A stretch of DNA of 64,000 nucleotides from Gadus chalcogrammus (taxonomy: Eukaryota; Chordata; Actinopteri; Gadiformes; Gadidae). Location of the stretch: assembly GCF_026213295.1 (NCBI RefSeq), contig NC_079425.1:10857909-10921908 (forward strand), read 5' to 3'. This document shows positions 36,229 through 49,120 of the stretch, in pieces. The position numbers and the translations under genes were made by a program. The first letter of the stretch is position 1, and each line of letters opens with the position of its first letter. Under the pieces are notes generated by a model. That model was not told the origin of the DNA. It saw only the letters and a program-made list of their open reading frames with translations, and ran no database searches.

Positions 36229-39120
36229 TTGTGTCGCTCATCGATGGATACCAGCATGTACGTGTGTATGATTTAAAAGTTGTTTTGTTTATCCAAATGA
36301 ATGTTTACTGCACACAAACATTCTGAACACCATTCCAAGGTTATTATGAAACAACTCTAATGCTTCCGTTCCTCAATGCCACGACTTGTGTTTATTTTGG
36401 ATTTTTAGACAATTTTGTTTGAGCCATTTCTTCTCTCTGCAGACATGGTAGGATGATAGGAAAACTGATATCAGATTAAATTGTTGCGTCAAAGGAATTG
36501 AACATTGTCTCCCTTGCAAATGTACCACATTGAAAATGATATTGCAGGAGGCTTGTCAAGCATTTGGGTTATGATAATTTTTATGCAATCATATAGATGT
36601 GATTCTATTAAATATTCATTTACAACTCCCTTAAGTAATAATGGTGATTGAAAAATCTTGGAAGCTGTACTCTATTTTTAATGATTCTTTCAACAAAGCT
36701 AAGGAAATATATATTCATATTCTGATGCCAGTGACATTTGAAAGGTGTGCAACCACCACCTGACCTGTGTTTACCATGGTGTGGAGTAAGGGCTGAAACA
36801 ACCATATCAACTCAAGTTAGAAGTTATAATCATGCTTTCTTATGTATCAGAGAGAAAAATAACCTTCTCAGAGATTGACACATTATTAAACGGATATTAA
36901 TTATATATACTTCTACTTTTCTCTTAGCCATGCTGGAGCCAAGTTGGTGGCTTATTAAATCATTTGCTGCTCTTTGGGTGATCTCCTTTTGAATTTTGGT
37001 CTAACCCTCCAGGCATTTGTATTTTTTTTTATGAAAACAAATGTAACAGAAAATTCTGCATTGGTTCAAGAGAATTATGAATCCTTATTACACTGGCTGA
37101 AAACATCAAACATTTTGTTTAGGAGCTTTCTGCTGGATAAGGCATCAAAGGGGAGTCACACTGGCACATATCAATTTATTAGTACGCTCAAGTTGGCAAG
37201 ATAATATTGTGTGCATCGCCCACTAAATACTGTCTGTGCTCTCCTCCAAAGATAGCAGAAATGTTCTTTGTTAAACTAGGAGGAGCTGCTGGATGATGGG
37301 AATATGAAGTGCACAAGAAGCTTTAAATTACAACATACGGTAACAGGGAATATATTAACAACTTTTTTAAATGACATATGATGGAAGGATTGTGGCTATA
37401 GGGCAGAAGAGATCCTGTATTGGGAGGCAGATGGTCTAACCTTTCCTAAAATGGGAGGAACCCTGAATGTGAACCCAGGGTAGACATCCATTTGATTGGA
37501 GAGGTGGCCCCTAGAACATAACAGTGGCTGAAAGTGACTTTCTGGATCGAGACATTACATTTGAAATTCCATTGCCTTATAAACATTGTAGTGCAAAATG
37601 TTAAGTTCAATCTTAAATAGCTTTTGAGTTTCATCCATGTATAAGTTAATACATTTTGTGTGACTTGGATCAATCTAAATTACCGTAGTAATGCAGGATA
37701 ATGCAATCACAAGGCTCAAATGTGTTGCTCGACTGTATAATGTATCTAAACTGTTACGTTACGTTGATGTGACAGGTGACGTTGAGAAATATCTGAAATT
37801 GAAAACTGACTGCATTGAAAGTATTTTTCTCAAAATTATCGGAAGTTTATGTACCTTTGGCACACTTGCAATGTGCCTACTTGGCACATTCAAATTATAT
37901 TTTTGGTCATTCTTTTATTTATTTTTGTACAAAACATAATGAAACACAAACTATATGATCTCCATTATTGTCAACTAATCACGTCACACTTGTGATGCAA
38001 CTTGTACAATCTAAGGGCACATGTAAACAACATGGTCATGGCCAGGTTAATCATACACAGTTTGTGACTATTGTTAGTGGTTCCACAATGCCATTGGCTG
38101 GTCGGAACGGAGCAACTCTGTGGTCTCAGAGTAAATTATGGTGGCATGATTTGCATGGCTTTGTTTCCAAACCCCACTGAGCTGCAGAAGGGAGCCAGCC
38201 CTCTCAATTATCGTGCACCCAGAGGTGGCGCAGCCTTTTGATTAGCTTTTCTTCAAAAAAAAGTCTAAAGTCATTCCAAAAAAGAAGAATCTCATTAATT
38301 TGCTGCCTTCTTGGTACTGGAAGGCTGATCTGAAACGTCATGGAAAGATCAGAGGACTGAACATTGCAGCCGGGCATTTGATGACAACATTGACGGAACA
38401 ATTCATGTTGATCCAAATGTAAAGGATGCACAGTTAGAGGTTGCCATTTTGAATTCAATTACCCAACCTCAAATTGGATGTTCAAAATAACTGCATGAAA
38501 GACTGTATTTAAGCCGTCTGATTATACAAACGTATTTTTAAATGTTTTTATTTAAATGTTATTTGGTCATTATTGGTAGATTGATATCTTGTGAAGCAAA
38601 TCTGAAAAGAAAGTGTTCTGGTCATTAAAGAACGTACAGAAATTAAAGTGTACACTAGGAAGGTAATGCATTTAGTTTACAACTAGGCAGTTTAACCACA
38701 CAAAAATAACTCTCAGTATAGATTTATAATTCCATATTATTGCAGATCTTAAGATATATATGTACATGCTTTGATACAGCAGTTGTACCAATTCATGAGT
38801 GGTCACTTACGTATCAAATATAAAAAAGAAATAAAGGATTTCAAGGCCAAGGGAAAAACTTCAATCATCATTGACTAGTGCTATAATCAGAAGGTGAATG
38901 ATGAATCATTTCCAAAGATTAACAGTAATATTGCCTTGAATCCATTGCTGTTTATCAGATTTATTTCAGAGATGTTTTCTGGTATATCTCTGGGGAAGAG
39001 GGATGACAATGTCGAGAAAAAAAATGTACAACCTTTTCCATGGGGTCGGGGACAGGCGCAATATTCTGGTAGCAAAATCTCACTCCTAATAGCCTAAACT
39101 TCTCAATTGCATGACCACCA
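35780..39120. other. AT-rich intergenic stretch without a recognisable gene
   Basis: Apart from the TG microsatellite at 36131-36227, I see no gene, RNA or classified transposon. The open frames are short and low-complexity AT-rich. Confidence 0.6.
36131..36227. repeat. (TG)n microsatellite, interrupted
   Basis: Two TG blocks separated by TTTGTCTC near 36168-36175. Confidence 0.96.
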
Positions 39121-39679
39121 GTCTATCCATGTGCGCTCACGCACACACACAAATATCCCCATCGCCATAGCGATCACGGACATCCCACATTGCTGTGACC
39201 ATACGCCAAGAAGAACAAAATAATGAGTCAGTGAAAGAAATGGTTAAATCCATGACCTGAGTGATTCCTGACAGAACTGTTAAAAAAATAGCATTAAATA
39301 GGCTGTCAAAGTAATTGTGTGTTCCTCTGCATTGAGGAATGAAAATGATTTCCTTTTTATCTCATCCCTCCCCCTTTTTCATTTCGCTCACATAACACGT
39401 TTAGTGCGACCCGTGTCTCTGTTTTTCCTCCTGTCTGCACCTTTGTTTTATAAAGAGGATTTATTGTGATAAGAGAAAAAGGAAATAAATGTTAAACAGC
39501 AAGGAACATGGCTGACACATTAACTGGCCGTTCATCCAGCCCAATTGTCTGACCCTCAAGAAATGGTAGCTCTTGGCCTCACTTTGATTTACACTTTGTG
39601 GGCGTGTCTAACAAACCAACTTTACATGTAGTTCCATGACTAACTATGCAAATATTACTTATTTGACATAATCAAAGGC

Positions 39680-40050
39680 CGCAGAACATATTATGATAGT
39701 TCTATCTTTAATTAAACTACAGATATTCACCTTTTTGATCAACGTGCATTTCAATGTGCATTTCATAAATCATCCTTAATAGGTCATATGTATGTTTACC
39801 TGATCTAAAGTGTGACATCTCCGTCTCTCTTTAAATGACTAAATTACTGTGGTCGGGGCAATGCCTCCCAATTTCCCCTCCCTGTATGCCAACTCTGCTA
39901 TAATCTCACCTGATTCCTGGTAAATTCATCAGAGGCTTAATCTGTTTTGTGAATTTGCTTAATCATTTGGAAGCCATGCATGGTAATAGTATCAATTACC
40001 ATGCAAATAACTGCAATTCCAATGGCAACTTTAAGGCTACAAATGGCAAG
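39680..40050. promoter_or_regulatory. candidate conserved noncoding element with perfect 11-bp inverted repeat and octamer
   Basis: Contains the inverted repeat TGCATGGTAAT (39977-39987) and ATTACCATGCA (39995-40005) with a 7-nt spacer. The right arm overlaps the POU octamer-like ATGCAAAT at 40001-40008. ATTA and TAAT cores are frequent around it. Regulatory role inferred. Confidence 0.35.
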
Positions 40051-43000
40051 TTAATTTCTATAGCACCATTCAAACACAAGCTGTTTACAAAGGTGCAAAA
40101 AAATCACAAGTAAAAGTACCATACCGTGAAAAAGGAAAAAGGAAAATAAAAGTATAAGATGGTAAGAGAATAAAGTGCAGAAATTCATTTTTAATTAAAA
40201 GCTGCAGCAAAGAGAAAAGTTTTGAGCCCTAGTTTATGATAAAGTGGTGCGGTAGATCTCACATGTTGAGAAGTTTGTTCCAGATCTGTTGTACAGAGAG
40301 ACCTGCAAAATAATATCAAAAGGATTACAATTTGTGAAGTATAAACAGGAGTATAGCTAAAAGAAAGGAGCCAATTCTGAGACCGAATTGTGAAAGTCTT
40401 TCCTAAAATATAACAGTAATTACTGCATTGTTTTTCAAAGCACTGACCCTAACGTTGTCTTGGCCATTTGGCTCCCATTATGTAGCGCCCTAGGCGCCTG
40501 TCAGCCTGTTAGGAAGTCAGCAGTGATTTGGTTTACACAGATCATATGGCAGGGGATTGGGCCTTGAAGAGCCAGATCTTCTGTATTTCCGATGATGTGA
40601 GACATGGTTTATGTTTTCCTGTCATGAAACCTACAACCTGGCGGCATGTGGACAAAGTGGACACAGCTCTGACCTATTAAATAACATCTATAGCCACTGT
40701 CTCATACATCTTCTAATTCCCCATCAAGAGAAACTGAGGCTAACAAAGCGTGCAGAAAGGGAACTCCATCCTCATTGTATCTTATTTCTCATTAGTAAAG
40801 GCTAAAAGAAGACCCATTTTGTCAAGTTCTAGTTTTGCAACAAAGACCAATAGTATTTCTGGCACGCATCACGTCAACGTTGTACACGTCAGAGAGAGCG
40901 ACAGCGACGTGTGGGATTGCTAGCTGCTTGTGAAAGCCAAAGTCAATCACATCACATGACCATTGTGTGCTCGCTGCCTCTCATGCAGTTCAACAGCATC
41001 ACTCTTCATTAACGATGTGGGCCAAAAATATCATCCACCACTTTAACGTCCCTTAATATCACTGTATCGTTTGAATTCCCCCAACGCCCTGAAAATGTGT
41101 CTCAGCTGGGAGAGCTTAAAAAAAACATGGAGGCAAACTGTAGGAGAGGACGGGTAGAAAATGGGAAATGGTGGGAGGTGCAGTTGAGGAAGGAGACCAT
41201 GGGAGTAAAGGGGAGAATTGACAGGCTATTTAGACGTGGCACTTCACTTTGCATTAGTGTACAATGTCAGGCCTGGGGGAGCCAAAGTGAGGCCAGATTT
41301 CAGGCAATGCTGGTCAGGCCTGGAGCGACGGATCACTTACCTTTGAAAATCAAAGTGAATGGCAAGAGATCTAGTCTGGAGTGGGGCCAAGCGGCAGAGG
41401 AGGGAAAAGTGTGAAACCTGGAGAAAGGGAGACAGTCATTGAGGAAATCCATTACCAGTGGAGAAGCCAACAGGCTTGAAAGGAGCTGTCTTGTTAAATT
41501 GGCTGCCTGATAAAGCTGGTCTTTGGCAGGGAGAGCCACTCAGAGTCACCAGTGGTGACACTAGACCAGGAGAAGAGAGAGGGTCTTATTGATACAACGG
41601 AAATGTCGAGTCACTCGCCCAAACAGCGCAGAACACCATCCAGTATTTCACAAGGGAAAAAAGCGTAAAATGTGTTTATTATTTTTTTTATCCCATTCGC
41701 TCAGGCTTCATTAGCTTTTAACCACAGAGTTAACCACCGCTTTTCCCCAGACACTGCAGTGTTCATACCGGTTGGTCACTACCTGCGTTCTCTAATGGCC
41801 ATCGTTTGTTAGAAAGGTGCTCCTGCCTCCTCAAATGTCAGCCTAGCACCTTGCAGATGATGTTCTCTAACTTCAGGGCGGTCCTCCAGCCACCTGCTGT
41901 GTGTCCTGGGGGGTTCGATTACAGAGTTGCTGGTGTTTCTGAAATTATTTTTTTAACGCTGTTGGTTTGACCACTGAAAGAGAAGCACGGCTCGCCTCGC
42001 ACTTTATGTCACAACATCCTCTTGGGCTCTTTCCATCCTCCACCCCTTTGGACAAAGTGATCAAACGCGTCCTAGGCTGGGTTTCTGTATCCTTCTTTTT
42101 TCTAAACCCTCCCAAAGCATTTTGAGTATCTGATGTAGACAATATGATGGAGTCGTTTTGACAATTAAGACAATGTTTTAATAATTAAGACAATGATGAT
42201 TTCAATCCCATTTGTTCAGGATTATCACATTTAGGAGATAATCCGTTTTTTGAAGGTGTTGTTTTTTTTCTACTTTGTCTACTTTGTGAGTTTCAAAAAG
42301 GTTGACGCCTGGTAAACGGCTCAGTCAAAAGACGCTAGCAGAATAAACAGATTTAAGTCATGTAAGATTGATTAGAGCGGGCACGAGATCTGCTGAGCTT
42401 GTTATGGCGCTCTTCCGTAACTTTGCTATGACCTTCTTTATGTCTCCTATGCGTGTGTTTTTTGGATTTTGAGAGATGGGCTTTGGCAGCGCCTCACATG
42501 GGCCGGTGTGGCATCAGGTACGGTGGACCTGCCGTCTACGACCACTGACCCCTTAATCGTCTTGGCACACTTAAGCTGCTACTGGAGCTAGAGCCCCCAG
42601 TAGATTTGTTTTTAATGCGCTGTATTTTTTTTTCCCTGTCCTCTAAAGCCCCCCCCCCCTCCCCTTTTTTATCTTATTCCCGCTGTGTGTCTGAAGCCTC
42701 TGTAAAGCTATAAGGCAAAACTCAAATCCCTCACATCAGGACATCCCAATCAATTCTGTTTAATCATAGCATCACTAACTTTGCCTCTGTTCCAATCACT
42801 AACATAATGTTTTATCTAAAAAAGGGTTCACTGCATAACATGATATTACAGATTCAATTCAGTTTAGTTACAATATCTAGTTACAATTACGTTTGGTACG
42901 GTAGTCATATTCAGATTATTCCTGCTTTTTCTGTTCTTTTATCGAAAAGTATGATTTGAACCTTGACTGTCATGATGTAAATTTTATGATCTTCATCATT

Positions 43001-45366
43001 GTGATCTTGTATTAATTTCCCAAAAATGTATTGCAGATTAATTACACTCAATGATCTCCTCCTACTATTATATTGCTTTACGTATTTACATTACATATAG
43101 TCATTCAAGCTCAAATGCCTGAGAACACAGATATGTGCTCAGGAAAAAACACAGAGATTACTTATTAATTACATTTTGAGTGTTCAGAAATTATGTATTT
43201 TGTGGAGCGTTTGGCCCTGCATTTGAGAGTGTAATCGAGGTCCCCAGCGAACGCAGGGAAAACATTTTGTTTGTTTGTTAAGGCTGATAAGTTGCTAGGC
43301 GCCTACTGTCTTGTCACACAAGGCCTACTGCCAGCGCTATAATATCAAATCAGTGGAAAACGTGTGTGCGCGCGTTTGCCACAACAGCAATATTCACCCT
43401 TTTTCTTTGTTTTATTAATGTTTGGATGACTTTAAGCCAGGCCCAGGTCAGTGAGAGGGTATCTCTGTTCTACGTCACATGTCAGAAATCCCACTGCACC
43501 TCTGCGGCAAAGGAACGGTTCTACACCAAAATGGTATTTATAGACAGGTTCATTTAAAAAATACGGATGTGTATAACTCTCTGCTCTAAGAGAAATGTCC
43601 CCTGAGGAGGCCCCTCAAAAAGTCAGCCTCTAGACACAGCTTTGCATCCATTTGGGTTGGGCTCAGGCTGATTGAGGGCTCTATGGTAAATCAAGGGACT
43701 TCCCTGGAAGTAAAACACTTTTAACTTATCGTGTCAGACTGCTTGGCAAGTGAAAGCAGTTTAAAAACACATTTCCAGGGAGGACAAAAACATGGCTTCT
43801 TATTATATATTTGCAATAACTGCGTCATGAAATGCCAAACATAAAATACATTTTGGATTCTCTTATTATTTTTGATTATTTAGCTCTCCTGTTCCTCTTT
43901 GAGATTGGTGTACACACAAAAAGAAAACGCCGGGACTTTTGTTTGTGAGTCACTTTTCTCCAGCCATTACATCAACTAATACACTAGGAAAATGGAATAA
44001 AGTACTGACTAGGTAGTAACACCGTTTCCAGTAAAATGACTTATTTAACTGAAAATACAGTTGCCAGGTAGATAAATCAGGGTAAGCTCTTACTGCCACA
44101 GCTTATTCCAATGTACACATAGGGGCTTTAAAAGAGAATGTACAGCGGGAGTAGGTTGGAAAAAACTGCCGTTTAGCGATTTAGTAATGCATTAGTAATT
44201 GTGGCTAAGCATTGTGGCTTTCCCTCTGTGTATCATGTAAATTGCTATGCCAGCTTTTGTGGGCAATCAAACCTGGTGGAATGCATTTAGATTGAACATT
44301 TGAAATTGTTATACAGAAATTGGCAATCTTCTTGTCTCATTTGCTTCTATCAGAAATATAAAAGCCTCAAAATTCAGCCGACACTGATCGGTAATTGAAC
44401 CTCTCTTGGGTCCTTCAAACCACAGTAATTATTATTTTTTTCTACAGGAGTATCACAAATGCTATAGGTAATTTCTGCTTCAAGTACATCTCTGCTTAGA
44501 AAACGCACACACACAACCACACATACACAAAGTCAAAAGCATGTAAAAGCCCTTAAACAGTGGGCTGGTTGAAATGTGCATTAAATTTGACTGTTGGAGC
44601 TCTGGAGAATACTGTGTAGTCTGAGCAGACATTAACAAGATCAGAGAGACTTGGTGATTGGAATGAAAAGTAAGCCAAACACCGCAAAAGGTAAATACAT
44701 CCAAATAATAGTTCTCAAGGGTATAATTAGGGGAATTTGCGATTCAACAATGAAGTCATAATCAACTTATGAAACTACCAACGATACAGCTTGCTCAAAG
44801 TCATATTACGACCAATGATGACATCATTTGTGTTAAACAGGATTTTCCTTCTGGGGCCTAATGGCCCCGCAGCAACCAAATGTCACCTGAGACCTGTGAT
44901 GTCACTGGCTATTTTGTGGTATAGCTCGCCTCTGTGCCCCATTGTTACTGGTAGAAATAGAAATAAAAAAGTGAGTGTGAGCGTGTGTGTTTGTGTATGA
45001 ATTCGTATGCATTTTTTTTCTGTTTCTTTGCTTTTGGATTCTGTGTTTGTGTGTATGTGTGGTGTGTTTGTGGGTCTGTGCTATGGTTGGACATGGTTGT
45101 ATGTGAAAAATAAAATAAACATAAACGTATAATGTTCTCTTGCATGTAAGGTTTTGTTTGAACCAATCAATCTTGATTGCTAAAAGGTTGTTCTATCCTC
45201 AGATAGATCCTGTACTTTAAAGGTCAAACAGTTCATTTCAGAATATACATTTTAGGCTTAAGGCTTTATTGTTTTTAATGTACTCCAGGTCATGTTAGTC
45301 GGCCCTCACACAATGCTTCCAGGAACTTGATAAAACGAAAGGTCGGGATAAGTGTCTGGATTAGGA

Positions 45367-45404
45367 TGAGGCAAGGTAAGGCAACGGGAGGCAACGTGAG
45401 GCAA
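45367..45404. repeat. short GAGGCAA-type tandem array
   Basis: Four imperfect units of about 10 bp (GAGGCAAGGT, AAGGCAACGG, GAGGCAACGT, GAGGCAATGT). Confidence 0.8.
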
Positions 45405-47049
45405 TGTTAAAATACGTTTCACCAGAACAAATAAATCCAACTTATTCATTTATTTAGTATTTTATTTATTTATGAACAGCCTTCAGCGAATATTAATGAG
45501 CTGGGTCACTCTTCCTAATCACACTAAAGTATGGCCCTCTTACCTTTTTCTTTGTAAGAGCAAAAGGCCTTATCGAAGGTCATACAGGCGAAGCTGCTTC
45601 AGCAGAACCGATGGGAAGTTTTATCTACAGGCACGGAGGCAGCTGTGCCATGTTTGCCTGCATGGTTCCAGCGTTGAGGCTTATATTTGCTGTTTAGCAC
45701 CAGAGATTTTCCAATAACCTCTGGCCTGATGGACATAATAATAAATGTGATTTGTATAAATGTGATCTCCATTGCCGTATGAGCCCGTGTTAGGACTCTT
45801 CAATATAAAAATCGGTATCTCACGCAAGTGACTTCCAACATGCCAAAAACCTGGGGAATATGTCCTATGCCTTGGATCACCCCACACACCACCTCCAAAA
45901 CTTCATGATGAGTCAGGACATCTTTATCGGCCAACACAGTCTTTTACCTTGCAGGGACAAGCCAATCGGAGAGGGTCTCTTTAAAGGGGTTGATAAGTCG
46001 CAGTTCGTATTAATTCCTCAACAGATTAAGCCACAGTGTAATCACTAGCCAATTCCATGCTTGTGTATCTGCTTTCCATGAAAGAGCCGTACCAATTCTA
46101 CATATTTAGGACTGTAAAGTATGAATAAATAATAAAAATAAAATAAATGGCAAGTTTTCTCAAACTGAATTTAGGTGCCAACTCCAAATTAGCAAAATGA
46201 TACAGAAATGTGGAAGGTCCAGGAAGAAGAGGATTGGCCGACACTTTAATTAAACCCAACTCAAGTTCAACTGAACTTTAATTTTTTATTTTCCTTTCAT
46301 GGGTAATCTCAATGTAATTATGTATTACATGGCCATTGATACATTTATCCAGATCTTTACAATCTTGAAAGGCACAATGACCTTTTTATTTATTATTATT
46401 ATAATAATAAGTTTGACTTCTTAGAGAGATAAGAAACCTAAATTGAAGGTTTCCAGATAAGACTAATGCATCCGAAATGGAATGAATGAATGAACAAATT
46501 GAAAAGGCATTGCATTTGTTCAGGTTTGTTTTTGAGAATATTAAACACTTTAGAGATATTGACGATGCATATTGATGATCCTCGATTGAATTCTTGGAGC
46601 ATCATTAGTGTGAGCCAAATCAATCTTGGTCAAGGAGCAGAGGAAGTCAAGAAGCAGCTCCCACAAAAACCATTGCTAAAAGTTTTGAGTGAAGTTTCAA
46701 CCCAAAAATAAAGGATTTAATTTCAAAGCTGAAACGTCCGTTGCTTACCATAAAGCCAGCGACTGGGCAAATAATGCATCCCAGGTGTTGTTCCGTAGCA
46801 CTTTCTGATCAATGTTTAAAAAGCATGTAATTAATAGACAAACTGGTAGTCCGAGAGTCACATTACACTGCTGCATGAATTCACCACAGAGTGGACCATT
46901 CATTTACACGTTCATCTGTTGCTCAATTATAGCAAATCAAAACATTAGGCCTCTGCACGCGTGCCTTGGATGAATAAGGGGAGCAAAGAGCCACAAACAT
47001 TTATTTTGTGCGTGTTAGTCTGCGCTGGAATTTAATTAGCCTTTTTTTT

Positions 47050-47250
47050 AACCTGTGAACCCAGAGCTTCACCCCTGCTGTAAGAAGCAGAATTCATTAA
47101 GCCGTTTTCTGCCCCCAGATTTTCACACCACGGCATAGAACATCTGCACCCTGTCATGTATCATCCCATTCATTTCTACTTAATTTGATCCTAATAAGTG
47201 CCTACATGAGGAGCCAGATGTTGCTGCATCGAATGTGGCAGAGAAAGTTT
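47050..47250. promoter_or_regulatory. candidate conserved noncoding element
   Basis: A repeat-free block of mixed composition with TTTAATTAGC and CTTAATTTGATCC cores. Conservation is inferred from sequence character alone. Confidence 0.25.
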
Positions 47251-47994
47251 TGTTTGAGGGGAGTTGTGCTCAGTAGCGTATGGGAGGAGGGAAGGGTGCA
47301 TCCAACACAAGACGATACTGTTTGAAATCAATCGTTAATATGTGGATTAGTATGGAGATTTCTTCTTCTCTACATATTGCTTTTTAATTGTGCCGTTGCA
47401 CACGGTTCACACACAAACACACACTGAAATCCATCAGCTTTTGACCAAATCCCTCAGGGTAAAAAAGCACGAAAGCACGCAAATAAAACATCAATTTCAG
47501 AAGAACTGTTTATGAGGGAATCCTTAAGCAAATCAAATCCGATCAAAAGGTGGTTCTTTTCAACAAGGTAGCTAAGAGTCTTCTTCAGTCCAAAAGCAAT
47601 GGCCTCCCTGGATGTCTCTGGAGAGCCGCTGCCCTCGGTACGTGGCGATGGGGGCCAGATAGCCGCAGTAGATTCGGATCATGTTTTCAGAAACGGAGAA
47701 CCGCTGTAAACTTCACTGTTAATCAGCACCATATGCCAGCCCTTGGCCTGCATTCTCATCTTGTCATTTCAAGTGGCTCCTAGATATGGCTTCTGACATG
47801 CTCTGGATCCGCCAGCCGCCAGCAGCCAGCCGCCGCCGCTTGCAGCCAGCCATGTGCTAATGAGGGGAGCGGAGGAGGCTGGAGAGCTGCGTGCACCCCA
47901 GAGATACACGGGGGTACACCCGGCACACACACGCCAGAAAGCTGGGGCCGCCCCACCCCGCCCTTTAGACTAGCCCTCATCCTCCTGTGGAAAC

Positions 47995-48064
47995 TGTGTG
48001 TGTGTGTGTGTGTGTGCGCGTGTGTGTGTGCGTGTGTGTGTGCGTGTGTGTGTTCGTGTGTGTA

Positions 48065-48148
<84 letters not shown>

Positions 48149-48150
48149 TG
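47995..48150. repeat. (TG)n microsatellite with CGTG interruptions
   Basis: About 155 bp; the first third is broken by GCGCG and TGCGTG units, and the rest is pure TG. Confidence 0.96.
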
Positions 48151-48462
48151 TATGTATGTTTGTGTGTTTTATGTTAATAGCATGTCTACTTGATGGAATT
48201 CTGAAGCCGATCCAAATATCAGGATTCCTATTGACATTCGGATTCCCTGTTGTTTACTGAAACGGCCGTATCTGCGTGTAAAAAGCATTTTAAAGTCACT
48301 GGTGAAAAGTGATATCTTCTGGGTGAAGCTCTGAAGGCATTTGCCTCAGCTGAGCTAAAATCAGGTCAACCTAAATAGCTCCCCTGATTATAATTCCTAT
48401 TCCTTGGGGGTGAGTGGGTCAATTGTGTTGTTTTGTCATGGGTTGGTGTTACACAGGTATTT

Positions 48463-48471
<9 letters not shown>

Positions 48472-48498
<27 letters not shown>
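48472..48498. repeat. poly(G) homopolymer of 27
   Basis: Twenty-seven consecutive G after CTTTTA. Unusually long for poly(G) and a strong potential G-quadruplex on the + strand. Confidence 0.95.
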
Positions 48499-48502
<4 letters not shown>

Positions 48503-49084
48503 GTTGAACTGAGTTGCCTTAGAGGGTCAAAGGGCCATGGCTGAGGCGTCTCATTCAACTCTTTTTAGTCCGACAGACATCTGCTCCTGCTTAACAGCCC
48601 CGGGTCTGAACAGTGCCGTGTGTGATCCCAGACACACTCCACAACTCACTGCTCTGTGAAATAAAGAGGGGTGTAATGGTGAAAGCTCCTCCGCTCCTAC
48701 GAGCGATCCCATTGCACAGACCATTGTTGTTGTTGCTCAAACACCGCCGCATACTCGTGTGCTCGGGTGCACAGTGTACGAACAGGCGTAACAGCGCTTT
48801 GAAAACTACAGCAGAACGACTTCAGATGTGCTGCTGAATGACAGCTCTGGCACTTCCATCTCCTCCAAAAGGCTGTTTGCACTTGGTCCCAGACCAGGCC
48901 TGTCTCCGTCTCTCTCTCTCAGGCACTGTTGTCATCTGAAGTGACTGCAGTTTAGTGTCTCTGTCAGCTGACGGGTTCCTCATTGTTTTACACGCTCGCA
49001 CACCAGGCCTGGGAGAGGGAACGTGGCCCCTCAGGCAAAGAGTGTGTCAGCCAGCTTTGTTCTGCTACAGGATGCCAGGGTTCC

Positions 49085-49120
49085 CTCAGCTGCCGCTGCT
49101 GCCGCTGCCGCTGCTGCTTG
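49085..49120. repeat. imperfect (CTG/CCG)n trinucleotide tract
   Basis: About eleven CTG/CCG triplets near CAGCTGCCGCTGCTGCCG. It is not in a supported reading frame. Confidence 0.8.

Larger units (their letters stand above)
39120..47000. other. intergenic region without a recognisable gene
   Basis: Mostly unique AT-rich DNA with candidate conserved blocks (39680-40050, 41080-41420). It also has a small GAGGCAA-type tandem array (45367-45404) and an imperfect TG tract (44973-45075). The 105-codon frame at 41097-41414 shows no recognisable domain, and I do not call it a gene. Confidence 0.55.

Noticed and set aside
41097..41414. 105-codon open frame
   Set aside because: No recognisable motif. 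The sequence looks like a noncoding block of balanced composition, and the frame ends without splice support.
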